Below, piece after piece: positions 10,517-18,953 of a stretch of 64,000 nucleotides of DNA. The stretch is from contig NZ_CP128361.1 of assembly GCF_030345075.1 (NCBI RefSeq), positions 124,001 through 188,000 on the forward strand, written 5' to 3'. Position 1 is the first letter of the stretch, and each line of letters starts with the position of its first letter. The notes beneath the pieces are model-generated. The model worked only from the letters and a program-made list of their open reading frames with translations. It was not told where the DNA came from and searched no databases. The position numbers and the translations under genes were made by a program. The DNA is from Solwaraspora sp. WMMA2065 (GTDB lineage: Bacteria > Actinomycetota > Actinomycetes > Mycobacteriales > Micromonosporaceae).

Positions 10517-10762
10517 GCCGCACAGCGTGCCATCCATCAGGGGGATCATTCCACCCAGTGCCGTGGCCGACAAGCAATGTCAGAGGAATTGGAACCTTGC
10601 GCCCGGTTGTGCGGAATCGATAGCGTGGCGGTGCGGTTGCTCAGGAGTTGCTCCGGCGCCGGTCGCGTCTTCGGGTGACGTTCCGGCCGGGCCGTGGTCT
10701 CCCGGGTGACTGCACCCCCGGTGCGCGAGCTGAGCGCACGTGTCGCCGGCCCGCTCCCGTGG

Positions 10763-11686
10763 TCATTTGCCGAGATCACGGGGGTGGGCCGCGCCAGGGG
10801 GCGATCTTCTTTCGCCGACCAGGTCCAGTACGTGGTATCCGTCCACTGTAGGAAACCAGTCGCGGCCGGCGGGTCCGGCGGCGAACAGCGCGGTCGCGTA
10901 GCCGTCGGCCACCGCGAGGTCCGCGCCGATCACCATGGCGGCGCTGTCCCGCTCCACTACGGCCCCGGTGTGCGGGTCGACGACCTTTCGGCTGCCGGCG
11001 GTCAGTCCGCTGGTCCCGATCGCTCCGTCCACCATGGTCACGGTGGTCGGCTGGCTGCCCGGCGTGGCGCCGGCCGGGCCGTCGCCGGTGTCTGCGGACA
11101 GCGGCTGCTGCAGGGCGATCCGCCACGGTCCGCCGTGCGGGGCGCGTCCGCGTACCACCAGATCACCGCCGCTGACCACGGCGTATTCGGTGATTCCGGC
11201 GGCGCGCAACCGACCAGCGGCCCGCTCGATGGCCCAGCCCTTGATCATGCCGGCCGGGTCGAACCCACCGGGCACCGCCCACGGGTCGAACCAGCCCTCG
11301 GTGGCCACCCGCATCGCCTCGCACCGGTGCACGATATCGGCCAGCGGCGGATAGACCTCGGCCGCGACCTCACCCCGGCGCAGCAGCGAAACCAGACTGT
11401 TCGGCCGCAGCGGACTGTACGTCACGTCGATCGCCCGCAGCTCCGCGACCGCGTCGCCGATCGCCTCGCTCAGCCCACGCCGGCCGATCCGTTCGCTGCC
11501 CACCAGAACGAGCTGGTACTCGGTGGTGGACGTGGCGACGGTGTGCCGGGCGACCAGCTGGCCGGCCGGGCGGTTGCCGTCCGTCGCCGTGGCGGTGCCG
11601 GACGACCCGGTCGGGGCGCCGGCTCCCGGCGTCGGACCGATCCGCAGATCGGGCGGTTCCGGCTGGGCGGCGCGGTACGCCAGCAT
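10763..11686 (-). CDS. apbE: ApbE-family FAD:protein FMN transferase
   Basis: ApbE enzymes attach FMN from FAD to Thr or Ser of flavoproteins. The 307 aa protein has the family core: RAIDVTYSPLRPNSLVSLL, the FDPWAVPGGFDPAGMIKGWA region that binds FAD, a VSGGDLVVRG strand, the GTSG..RKVVDPHTG segment and ADGYATALFAAG near the C-terminus. There is no signal peptide or lipobox; the N-terminal 45 residues are Pro/Gly/Thr-rich, so the enzyme may act in the cytoplasm. Its flavoprotein target is not encoded nearby. It is divergent from leuB. Confidence 0.85.
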   Translation of the reverse strand: MLAYRAAQPEPPDLRIGPTPGAGAPTGSSGTATATDGNRPAGQLVARHTVATSTTEYQLVLVGSERIGRRGLSEAIGDAVAELRAIDVTYSPLRPNSLVSLLRRGEVAAEVYPPLADIVHRCEAMRVATEGWFDPWAVPGGFDPAGMIKGWAIERAAGRLRAAGITEYAVVSGGDLVVRGRAPHGGPWRIALQQPLSADTGDGPAGATPGSQPTTVTMVDGAIGTSGLTAGSRKVVDPHTGAVVERDSAAMVIGADLAVADGYATALFAAGPAGRDWFPTVDGYHVLDLVGERRSPPGAAHPRDLGK

Positions 11687-11901
11687 CGTCGATTCTCCTT
11701 CGCCGGTGCCCGGATCCGGTCTTCACCTACAGTAGCCGTCCGAGGTAAGTATGGTGTTAAGCCCGGCTGTGTGCCCCCCCTGGGCGGCGCGGGACTCCTC
11801 GACCAGCGGGTAACGTCCGTATCCTGGGACCGACGTACCGATTTCCGGGACGATCGCTTAACGTGCGCTAGGCGGTCGACGGAGCAGACGAGGGAGTTGA
11901 C

Positions 11902-12939
11902 GTGGCGATGGCGCGGATCGCGGTCGTGGCCGGCGACGGCATCGGATCCGAGGTGACCGCGCAGGCCCGGAAGGTCATCGACGCGGTGCTGCCCGGCGTC
12001 GAGGCGACCGAGTACGACCTCGGCGCCGCCCGCTACCACCGCACCGGCGAGGTGCTGCCCGACTCGGTACTGGACGAACTCGCCGGTCACGACGCCATCC
12101 TGCTCGGCGCGGTCGGCGACCCCAGCGTCCCGCCCGGAGTACTGGAGCGCGGCCTGCTGCTCAAGCTGCGGTTCGCCTTCGACCAGTACGTCAACCTGCG
12201 TCCGTCCCGGCTCTGGCCCGGCACCGCCAGCCCACTCGGGGGCGTCAAGCCGGGCGAGATCGACTTCGTCGTGGTTCGCGAGGGCACCGAGGGCCTCTAC
12301 ACCGGGGCCGGCGGCACGATGCACCGCGACACCCCCGCCGAGGTCGCCACCGAGGAGAGCCTCAACACCCGGCACGGGGTGGAGCGGGTGATCCGGGACG
12401 CCTTCACCCGCGCCGCGCGCCGGGAGCGGCGCAAGGTCACCCTGGTGCACAAGACCAACGTGCTGACCCACGCCGGGTCGCTGTGGTCGCGGACCTTCGC
12501 CGCCGTCAAGGCCGACTTCCCGGACATCGAGACCGAGTACCAGCACGTCGACGCCGCGGCCATGTTCATGGTCACCCAGCCCCAGCGCTACGACGTGGTG
12601 GTCACCGACAACCTGTTCGGTGACATCCTGACCGACATCGCCGCTGCCGTGACCGGCGGCATCGGACTGGCGGCCAGCGGCTGCATCAACCCGGAACGCC
12701 GCTACCCGTCGATGTTCGAGCCGGTGCACGGCTCCGCGCCGGACATCGCTGGCAAGGGCGTCGCCGACCCGGTGGCCGCCGTGCTGTCCGCGTCGCTACT
12801 GCTCGACCACCTCGGTCACCCTGAATCGGCCGAGCGAGTAGCCAGGGCGGTCGCGGCCGAGTTGGCCTCCCGCGCTCCGGGAGCCACGCTGCGTACCGCC
12901 GAGATCGGCGATCGGCTGGCCGCTCACGCGGTGGGCTGA
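11902..12939 (+). CDS. leuB: 3-isopropylmalate dehydrogenase
   Basis: NAD-dependent oxidative decarboxylation of 3-isopropylmalate in leucine synthesis; in the citramalate route the same enzyme acts on erythro-3-methylmalate. It has 345 aa, the short actinobacterial form. The opening is [13 protein letters not shown], the substrate-binding [10 protein letters not shown] lies near residue 118, and [12 protein letters not shown] and [15 protein letters not shown] follow. GTG 11902 was chosen because GAGGGAG sits 7 bases upstream; ATG 11908 is an alternative. It stands alone between apbE and ilvE. Confidence 0.96.
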   Translation: MAMARIAVVAGDGIGSEVTAQARKVIDAVLPGVEATEYDLGAARYHRTGEVLPDSVLDELAGHDAILLGAVGDPSVPPGVLERGLLLKLRFAFDQYVNLRPSRLWPGTASPLGGVKPGEIDFVVVREGTEGLYTGAGGTMHRDTPAEVATEESLNTRHGVERVIRDAFTRAARRERRKVTLVHKTNVLTHAGSLWSRTFAAVKADFPDIETEYQHVDAAAMFMVTQPQRYDVVVTDNLFGDILTDIAAAVTGGIGLAASGCINPERRYPSMFEPVHGSAPDIAGKGVADPVAAVLSASLLLDHLGHPESAERVARAVAAELASRAPGATLRTAEIGDRLAAHAVG

Positions 12940-13293
12940 GCCCAACCGCTCGACCCGCGTACCGCCGGTCGAGCCTCGCCGTTGCCACACCGCGCACCGG
13001 CCGTGCGGACCGGTGTCCGCCCACGTCACGCGCGTCGGCGGCCGGATCCGCGCCGTCCTCCGTCGAGCCCGACCGGTACGGCCTCCGTCGATTCACGCGC
13101 CGATGCGCGGATCGATCCGGGTGCCCCGTGCCGGTCGGCGCGCCGACGTACCTCGGCCGTCGACGCCACCGCCGACGGCCAATCACCAGGTGGCGGACCT
13201 ACCGGCCGTCGTGCCGGTTCCCGCTGAACGAACGTTCGGGGTAAGTTGCATGACACACAGCTTCGTCGCTTTCTCGCCATGGAGGTCAGCCCG
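12940..13293. other. 354-bp leuB-ilvE spacer, no convincing gene
   Basis: Open frames here lack a ribosome site and recognisable products. A 10-bp perfect palindrome, CGAACGTTCG, lies at 13229-13238 and may be an operator for ilvE. A 15-codon frame (ATG 13250) ends in a TGA that overlaps the ilvE ATG, but it has no run of branched-chain codons and no terminator, so it does not look like an attenuator. Confidence 0.5.
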
Positions 13294-14391
13294 ATGATCG
13301 GCGGTGACAAACTCGAATTCGAGATCCGTCCGAATCCACACCCGGTAGCCGACGCGGAACGCGCCGCGCTGCTGGCCAATCCCGGGTTCGGTCAGATCTT
13401 CACCGACCACATGGTCACCGTCCGGTACGCCGAGGGCAAGGGCTGGTACGACGCCCGGGTGGAGCCACGGGCGCCGATCCCGATGGATCCGGCGACCGCG
13501 GTGCTGCACTACGCCCAGGAAATCTTCGAAGGACTGAAGGCCTACCACGCTGCGGACGGGGGAGTGACCCTGTTCCGCCCGGACGCCAACGCGGCGCGGT
13601 TCATCGCCTCCGGTGCCCGGATGGCGATGCCGGCCCTGCCGGAGCAGGTCTTCCTCGACTCGCTGCGGCACCTGATCACGATTGATCGACAGTGGATTCC
13701 CGCCGGTGACGACGGCAGCCTCTACCTGCGACCGTTCATGTTCGCCAGTGAGGTCTTCCTCGGTGTCCGGCCGGCCCGCGAGTACCTCTACGCGGTGATC
13801 GCCTCACCGGTCGGTTCCTACTTCTCCGGCGGCGTCAAACCGGTGACGGTCTGGGCGTCCTCGGTCTACACCCGGGCCGCCCCGGGCGGTACCGGGGCCG
13901 CGAAGTGCGGGGGCAACTACGCCGCCTCGCTGGTGGCCCAGGCAGAGGCGATCGAGCACGGCTGCGACCAGGTGGTCTTCCTCGACGCGGTGCAACGGCA
14001 GTACGTCGACGAACTCGGCGGCATGAACGTCTTCTTCGTCTACGACGACGGTTCGCTGGTCACCCCGCCGCTGACCGGCGCGATCCTGCCGGGCATCACC
14101 CGCGAGTCGGTGATCACCCTGGCCCGCCGGGCCGGTCACCAGGTCGTGGAACAGCCGGTCAGCCTGGCCCAGTGGCAGGCCGACGCGGCCAGCGGCAGAT
14201 TGCGTGAGGCGTTCGCCTGCGGCACCGCCGCGGTGATCACGCCGATCGGCCGGGTCCGCTCGGCCGACGGCGAGTTCACCGTGGCCGACGGCGGGCCGGG
14301 GGAGGTCACCATGGCGCTGCGGCAGAGCCTGGTCGACCTGCAGCGGGGCCGGGGCGCCGACCCGGACGGCTGGGTGCACCGGGTGTTCTGA
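13294..14391 (+). CDS. ilvE: Branched-chain amino acid aminotransferase
   Basis: PLP enzyme for the last step of valine, leucine and isoleucine synthesis. It has 365 aa. The PLP-binding lysine lies in GAAKCGGNYAASL near residue 207; LHYAQEIFEGLKAY and ELGGMNVFFVYDDG are family hallmarks. ATG 13294 was preferred over upstream in-frame starts because GGAGG at 13281-13285 is correctly spaced and the protein then begins with the family's GGDKLEFEIRPNP. A hairpin of about 17 bp follows the stop. Confidence 0.96.
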   Translation: MIGGDKLEFEIRPNPHPVADAERAALLANPGFGQIFTDHMVTVRYAEGKGWYDARVEPRAPIPMDPATAVLHYAQEIFEGLKAYHAADGGVTLFRPDANAARFIASGARMAMPALPEQVFLDSLRHLITIDRQWIPAGDDGSLYLRPFMFASEVFLGVRPAREYLYAVIASPVGSYFSGGVKPVTVWASSVYTRAAPGGTGAAKCGGNYAASLVAQAEAIEHGCDQVVFLDAVQRQYVDELGGMNVFFVYDDGSLVTPPLTGAILPGITRESVITLARRAGHQVVEQPVSLAQWQADAASGRLREAFACGTAAVITPIGRVRSADGEFTVADGGPGEVTMALRQSLVDLQRGRGADPDGWVHRVF

Positions 14392-14400
14392 GCAGCGCCG

Positions 14401-14438
14401 TGACGTGGTGACCGGGCCCCGGCCCGGTCACCACGTCA
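14401..14438. terminator. Hairpin terminator between convergent ilvE and phosphatase genes
   Basis: A stem of about 17 bp, fully complementary from 14401-14417 to 14422-14438, lies between the two convergent genes. No T-run. Confidence 0.75.
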
Positions 14439-14443
14439 TCCGG

Positions 14444-15184
14444 TCACTGGGTCAACAGGTGGTCGCGCAACGCCGTGATCCGGTCTGCGGGCAGCCCGGC
14501 TGCGCGCAGGTACCCCTCAACCGAGCCGTGCCGCTGCCGCAGCTCGGTGAGGAACGTCTGCATCGCCTCGGCCGGGCAGGAGAAGAACGGCACCGGCACC
14601 AGATGGTCGTTGCCGGCCTGGGTACGCAGCCAGGCGAGCAGCCGTTCGCTGCCGGCGTTGCTCAACGCGTAGTCCTCGGCGATCACCGAATCCCGGACCC
14701 CGAGCAGGGACAGCGTCATCGCGCAGACCAGCCCGGTGCGGTCCTTGCCGGCCATGCAGTGCACCACCGCCGGTGCGGTCCGTGCCTCGGCCAGCAGCGA
14801 GATCGCCGCGACGAAGCCATCCGCGGCCTGCTCGGTCAGATCGTGGTAGCGGTCGGCCAGGTAGCGGGCGGCACCCTGATCCGGCTGGTAGGGGATCTCG
14901 CCCCAGTCCTGGTGCCGTAGGTGGATGTTGTGGTATTCGAAGCCGTCCGCTGGCGGGATCCGTCCGTACGTCTCGACCTCGTGCGGCCGGCGCAGGTCGA
15001 TCACGGTCCGTACGCCGAGCGCGTCGAACGCCGCCGCGTCGTCGGCGTCGAGCCGGTGCGGCGAGTCGGCCCGGTAGATCCGCTGCCAGCGGACCGTACG
15101 GCCGTCGAGCCCCGGGTAGCCCCCGATGTCGCGGAAGTTGAACATGGTCGCGAAGGCCAACGAGCGGGTGGCGGCGGCAGTCAT
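14444..15184 (-). CDS. Tyrosine-phosphatase-like protein (PTP family, MptpB type)
   Basis: 246 aa. The phosphatase P-loop C-x5-R is present as HCMAGKDRTG near residue 155. The N-terminal FNFRDIGGYPGLDGRTVRWQ and YRADSPHRL are typical of the actinobacterial family that includes mycobacterial PtpB, which dephosphorylates protein phosphotyrosine and in some members phosphoinositides. ATG 15184 fits the FRDIGG start; the frame continues upstream but without family similarity. No signal peptide, so it is cytoplasmic or leaderless-secreted. It lies 97 bp behind the PRC-barrel gene on the same strand, with a 10-bp hairpin between. The substrate is unknown. Confidence 0.82.
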   Translation of the reverse strand: MTAAATRSLAFATMFNFRDIGGYPGLDGRTVRWQRIYRADSPHRLDADDAAAFDALGVRTVIDLRRPHEVETYGRIPPADGFEYHNIHLRHQDWGEIPYQPDQGAARYLADRYHDLTEQAADGFVAAISLLAEARTAPAVVHCMAGKDRTGLVCAMTLSLLGVRDSVIAEDYALSNAGSERLLAWLRTQAGNDHLVPVPFFSCPAEAMQTFLTELRQRHGSVEGYLRAAGLPADRITALRDHLLTQ

Positions 15185-15221
15185 GGATCCTACGGTAGCC
15201 AGCCCGACCGACACCGGTAAA

Positions 15222-15251
15222 CGGTGCGGGTAGCCGGTGCCACCCGCACCG
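15222..15251. terminator. 10-bp hairpin between the PRC-barrel and phosphatase genes
   Basis: 15222-15231 pairs perfectly with 15242-15251. It probably limits read-through from the PRC-barrel gene. Confidence 0.45.
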
Positions 15252-15281
15252 GCCACCCGCACCGGGTGGGTCGTCACCGGG

Positions 15282-15743
15282 TCAGATGATCCGGCCCGGC
15301 GCCATCGGCGGGACCGGGGTGCCGGTGGCACCGCCGTAGTAGGCGCTCAGCTTGTCGCGGTACGCCGGATCTGTCGAGCTGGTCCCGTCGTACTCGGGGG
15401 CGTCCTTGATCTGGCTCTTGTCGCGGTCGACGTAGACCTTCTGCTCGTCGTGGTCGACGTGGTTGACCACCCCGGCCGGCAGCATCACCTTCCGGCCGAA
15501 GATCCACGGCCCGGTGTCGACCACCAGATGGCTGCCGTCCACCTCTTCGGTGGCGGAGTCGATCTTGCCGATGCCGCCGTCGGTCGCCTCGACGTGGTAG
15601 CCGGCCAGGTTGGCGCCGTCGACCCCCGCGTCGTCGCGGTAGCGCCACGGGTCGAACGTGCCGGCCGGGGTGCCGCCCACGACGTCACCCTGACCACCGG
15701 CCGGCCCCGTCAGTGCGGTGTGTTGCGGATCGAGCCTGTCCAT
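15282..15743 (-). CDS. PRC-barrel domain protein
   Basis: A 153 aa soluble protein. After a Gly-rich N-terminus the segment FDPWRYRDDAG leads into a PRC-barrel: LAGYHVEATDGGIGKIDSAT, then HLVVDTGPWIFGRKVMLPAG and VNHVDHDEQKVYVDRDK. The order of strands (GYHVxxxDGxIGKI ... WIFGRKVxLPAG ... KVYVD) is the usual actinobacterial stress-type PRC protein. PRC barrels mediate RNA or protein contacts; the role of this subgroup is unknown. The C-terminal 40 residues (YGGATGTPVPPM) are low in structure. The opposite-strand cimA leader starts 155 bp away. Confidence 0.8.
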   Translation of the reverse strand: MDRLDPQHTALTGPAGGQGDVVGGTPAGTFDPWRYRDDAGVDGANLAGYHVEATDGGIGKIDSATEEVDGSHLVVDTGPWIFGRKVMLPAGVVNHVDHDEQKVYVDRDKSQIKDAPEYDGTSSTDPAYRDKLSAYYGGATGTPVPPMAPGRII

Positions 15744-15898
15744 CGGAGGTCACTCCCTCGCTCGGCGGAACTGACTGCGTCGTCGTCCCAGGAATACCCA
15801 TGGCGCTCGATCGGTACACCTGACCTCGGACGGTCCCACTGTCCCGCGATGTGGATTCGACTACCGGTCCGGGCGCGGTCGGTGGCAAAGTACCCTGC

Positions 15899-15931
15899 GT
15901 GACTCGCCTCGTACTCATTATTGGCAGTTAG
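15899..15931 (+). CDS. Putative leader peptide of cimA (MTRLVLIIGS)
   Basis: A 10-codon frame starting GTG at 15899 and ending TAG at 15929-15931 reads MTRLVLIIGS: two Leu, one Val and two consecutive Ile codons in ten, directly before two hairpins, the second a terminator. This is the textbook layout of a branched-chain attenuator. No ribosome site is seen; CAAAGT at 15886-15891 could be a -10 box giving a leaderless start, but no matching -35 was found. Confidence 0.7.
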   Translation: MTRLVLIIGS

Positions 15932-15990
15932 CGCGCCCGGCAACCGTCCGCCGAGCGCGCAGACCTCCCGCATCCGCGGGGGGTCTTTTT
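15931..15990 (+). promoter_or_regulatory. Transcription attenuator upstream of cimA
   Basis: The first hairpin pairs 15931-15936 with 15955-15960, with an inner CGGC/GCCG helix. The second pairs 15961-15971 with 15976-15986 (11 bp, one G-U, 4-base loop), followed by a T-run at 15986-15990. The terminator is 90 bp before cimA, and no plus-strand gene ends upstream of it, so attenuation is the natural reading. Confidence 0.78.
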
Positions 15991-16079
15991 GTTGGCCGTA
16001 CGAGGTCGGCCGGACGAGCGGGTGGGGACGGCCCGGCGCGAGCAGCGGGTGGTACGGGACGTCCGTCGAAAGGATCGAG

Positions 16080-17684
16080 ATGACTTTCCAGGTCTATGAC
16101 ACGACTCTGCGCGACGGTGCGCAGCGTGAGGGCATCAGCTACTCGGTGGTCGACAAACTCGCCGTCGCGCGGCTGCTGGACGACTTCGGCGTCGGCTTCA
16201 TCGAGGGCGGCTGGCCCGGCGCGATGCCGAAGGACACCGAGTTCTTCCGCAGAGCCCGCACCGAACTCGATCTGCGGCACGCCGTACTCGTCGCGTTCGG
16301 TGCCACCCGCAAGGCCGGCGTCAAGGTCGCCGACGATCCGCAGGTACGGGCCCTGCTCGACGCCGAGACACCAGCGGTCTGCCTGGTCGCCAAGTCCGAC
16401 ATCCGGCACGTCGAACGGGCGCTGCGCACCACCGGCGCGGAGAACCTGGCGATGGTCACCGACACGGTCGCGCACTTCGTCGCCGAGGGCCGGCGGGTCT
16501 TCCTCGACTGCGAACACTTCTTCGACGGCTTCCGGCACGACCCGGCGTACACCGCCTCGGTGGTCAGCGCGGCGGCCGCCGCCGGCGCCGAGGTCGTGGT
16601 GATGTGCGACACCAATGGCGGGATGCTGCCGTCACAGATCGGCGCGGCGATCGCCGATCTGGTCGACCGGACCGGGCTGAGCGCCGACCGGCTCGGCATC
16701 CACTGCCAGAACGACACCTCCTGCGCGGTGGCCAACACCATCGCCGCCGTCGAGGCGGGCGTCCGGCACTTCCAGGGCACCGCCAACGGGTACGGCGAAC
16801 GCCCCGGCAACGCCGACCTGTTCGCCGTCGTCGCCAACCTGCAACTCAAGCTCGGGCTGCCGGTCCTACCGGACGGCTGCCTGGAACAGATGGTGCGCGT
16901 CTCGCACGCCATCGCCGAGATCGCCAACATCGCCCCCGACACCCACCAGGCCTACGTCGGGGCCGCCGCCTTCGCCCACAAGGCGGGGCTGCACGCGAGT
17001 GCGATCAAAGTGGATCCGTTGCTGTACAACCACGTCGACCCGTCGGTTGTCGGCAACGACATGCGGATCCTGGTGACCGAGATGGCCGGCCGGGCCAGCA
17101 TCGAGTTGAAGAGTCGTGAACTCGGTGTCGACCTGGCCGGCCATCCGGACGCGCTGTCCCGGGTCACCAAGCGGGTCAAGGAGCTGGAGGCCGGCGGCTG
17201 GTCCTTCGAAGCCGCCGACGCCTCGTTCGAGCTGCTGGTCCGCTCCGAGTTGGCGGCCGACACCGGTGCCGTCACCACCCGGCCGTTCGCCCTGGAGTCC
17301 TACCGGGTGCTGGTGGAGCACCGCGAGGACGGCGCGGTGGTCTCCGAGGCCACCGTCAAGGTCCGGGTACGCGGCGAGCGGGTGATCGCCACCGCCGAGG
17401 GCAACGGCCCGGTCAACGCCCTCGACGAGGCGTTGCGGGTGGCGCTGCGCAGCCACTACCCGGACCTGGCCGACTTCCGGTTGGCCGACTACAAGGTGCG
17501 GATCCTGGAAGGCAGCCAGGGCACCGGGGCGATCACCCGGGTGCTGGTGGAGACGGTCGACGGCAACGCCCGGGACTGGACCACCGTCGGGGTGCACGAG
17601 AACGTGGTCGAGGCCAGCTGGCACGCCCTGGTCGACGCGCTCACCTACGGACTGGCCCGCAGCCGGACCACCACTGGCGTCTGA
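16080..17684 (+). CDS. cimA: (R)-citramalate synthase
   Basis: Condenses pyruvate and acetyl-CoA to citramalate, giving 2-ketobutyrate for isoleucine without threonine deaminase. 534 aa, the normal CimA length. The HMGL-like TIM barrel begins VYDTTLRDGAQREGISYSV at residue 4; HCQNDTSCAVAN and FQGTANGYGERPGNADL hold metal and active-site residues; AAFAHKAGLHASAI marks the subdomain, and the C-terminal LeuA-dimer allosteric domain runs from about 395. ATG 16080 has AAAGGA upstream. The domain pattern fits the citramalate synthase subfamily better than 2-isopropylmalate synthase. An isoleucine/valine/leucine leader and terminator precede it. Substrate assignment is by family, not tested. Confidence 0.88.
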   Translation: MTFQVYDTTLRDGAQREGISYSVVDKLAVARLLDDFGVGFIEGGWPGAMPKDTEFFRRARTELDLRHAVLVAFGATRKAGVKVADDPQVRALLDAETPAVCLVAKSDIRHVERALRTTGAENLAMVTDTVAHFVAEGRRVFLDCEHFFDGFRHDPAYTASVVSAAAAAGAEVVVMCDTNGGMLPSQIGAAIADLVDRTGLSADRLGIHCQNDTSCAVANTIAAVEAGVRHFQGTANGYGERPGNADLFAVVANLQLKLGLPVLPDGCLEQMVRVSHAIAEIANIAPDTHQAYVGAAAFAHKAGLHASAIKVDPLLYNHVDPSVVGNDMRILVTEMAGRASIELKSRELGVDLAGHPDALSRVTKRVKELEAGGWSFEAADASFELLVRSELAADTGAVTTRPFALESYRVLVEHREDGAVVSEATVKVRVRGERVIATAEGNGPVNALDEALRVALRSHYPDLADFRLADYKVRILEGSQGTGAITRVLVETVDGNARDWTTVGVHENVVEASWHALVDALTYGLARSRTTTGV

Positions 17685-17691
17685 CCTGCCG

Positions 17692-17727
17692 GCCCGGGGC
17701 CACCGGTGACCTGCCCTGGCCCCGGGC
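17692..17727. terminator. 11-bp hairpin between convergent cimA and EEP genes
   Basis: 17692-17702 pairs perfectly with 17717-17727 across a 14-base loop. Confidence 0.6.
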
Positions 17728-17739
17728 GGGCGGTCCAGG

Positions 17740-18747
17740 TCAAGCGGCCGGCAGCACCAGCCCGGCGACGACCATCCGGTGGTCGCTGCCGGGCACCCGG
17801 TGCACGGTCACCGACCGCACCCCGATCCGGTCGTCCACCAGCACCCGGTCCAGCGTCACCGGCGGGATCGGGCTACCGCTGTACGGCCCCCAGGTGCCGA
17901 CCAGCCCGTCGCCGGTCGCGTCGGCGGCGTCGACGTAGCCTGCCGCGATCAGCCGGCGCAGCGCCGCGTGGTCCAGGGTGGCGTTGAAGTCGCCGGCCAG
18001 GATTCGCGGCGGGCCCTGCGGGTCGGGGCGGGGCTGTCCGGCCAGGTCGGCCCGCCACGACGACAGGGTGTGCAGCGCGAACGGCGCCATCGGGTGCGCC
18101 GACTCGACCCGTACCGGCCCGCTGCCCGGCGGGCGGACCGTGCCGTACGACTGGGCGAAGCCGCCCACGTTGCGCCGCACCCCGTCGTCGGTGACCGGCC
18201 AGCGCGCGTAGACCGCCGACCCGGTGGTCCCCACCTCCGGATCGGCCCGGCGGTACGGCAACAGGTCGCCGACGCCGAGCCGGTCCAGCTCGGCCTCGGC
18301 CGCCGGAGTGAACTCCTGCATCGCCAGCACGTCCACCCGCTCCCGGCGCAGCAACTCCATCAGCACCGTCAGGTCCGCCGCCCCGGCCAGCAGGTTGGCC
18401 GTGGCGACCCGGACCGTGACCCCGTCGGCGGCGGTCGCGGTCCGGCCGCCGTCCGGCACCGCCCGGGGCAGCACCGCGACGGCCAACGACACCACCGCCA
18501 GCAGCGCGGCACCGCTGGCCCACCACCGCCGGGACCAGACCACCACCGCCAGCGGGACAACCGTCCAGGCCGCCACGTACGGGGTGAACGCGAGCAGCTG
18601 CACCAGCGGGCCGGACTCCCAGCCGGCCAGCCGCAGCACCGCCCAGAGCAGCCCCGGCAGCACCACCGGCCACACCAGCCAACCGGCCGGGCGGCGCCTG
18701 GTGCTGGCCGGGGGTTGCGGGGTGGAACTGGTCTGTGGCGCGGTCAC
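17740..18747 (-). CDS. Membrane-anchored endonuclease/exonuclease/phosphatase (EEP) family protein
   Basis: About 335 aa from GTG 18747. The N-terminal 110 residues hold three hydrophobic helices (WPVVLPGLLWAVLRLAGW, LLAFTPYVAAWTVVPLAVVV, ALLAVVSLAVAVLPRAV). The EEP domain follows, facing outward by analogy: RVATANLLAGAADL, AMQEFTPAAEAEL (metal-binding Glu), ILAGDFNATLDHAALRRL and a final GSDHRMVVAGLVL with the catalytic Asp-His pair. Proteins of this shape are common in actinomycetes; substrates (nucleic acid, phospholipid or other phosphodiester) are undetermined. It converges on cimA and is divergent from the moxR operon. Confidence 0.8.
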   Translation of the reverse strand: MTAPQTSSTPQPPASTRRRPAGWLVWPVVLPGLLWAVLRLAGWESGPLVQLLAFTPYVAAWTVVPLAVVVWSRRWWASGAALLAVVSLAVAVLPRAVPDGGRTATAADGVTVRVATANLLAGAADLTVLMELLRRERVDVLAMQEFTPAAEAELDRLGVGDLLPYRRADPEVGTTGSAVYARWPVTDDGVRRNVGGFAQSYGTVRPPGSGPVRVESAHPMAPFALHTLSSWRADLAGQPRPDPQGPPRILAGDFNATLDHAALRRLIAAGYVDAADATGDGLVGTWGPYSGSPIPPVTLDRVLVDDRIGVRSVTVHRVPGSDHRMVVAGLVLPAA

Positions 18748-18953
18748 GCCGGAACGGTATCCGGTGTGACCGGCGTCGGACCTGCCACCCCGGTTCGGTG
18801 TCGGTCCTACCACCCCGGCCGGTCAATCACCCGGTCGGCGACGGATCCCGGCGTTAGAACGGCCCGATCCGGGGCACCCCTGCGCCGGCGCCGCAGTGGC
18901 CCCGCACCGTCGGGGCCGACCGGCGATTGGCGACCAGCGTCAAGGACGGTGCG

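Noticed and set aside
11765-11830. 20-codon frame (MVLSPAVC...) before leuB as an attenuator leader
   Set aside because: No T-tailed terminator or tandem hairpins between it and leuB.
12686-13186. Minus-strand 166-codon frame across the leuB end and spacer
   Set aside because: Arg/Pro-rich shadow without start signal; half of it lies inside leuB.
13250-13297. 15-codon frame overlapping the ilvE start as a leader peptide
   Set aside because: No branched-chain codon run, no terminator or paired hairpins downstream, and the ilvE ribosome site lies inside it.
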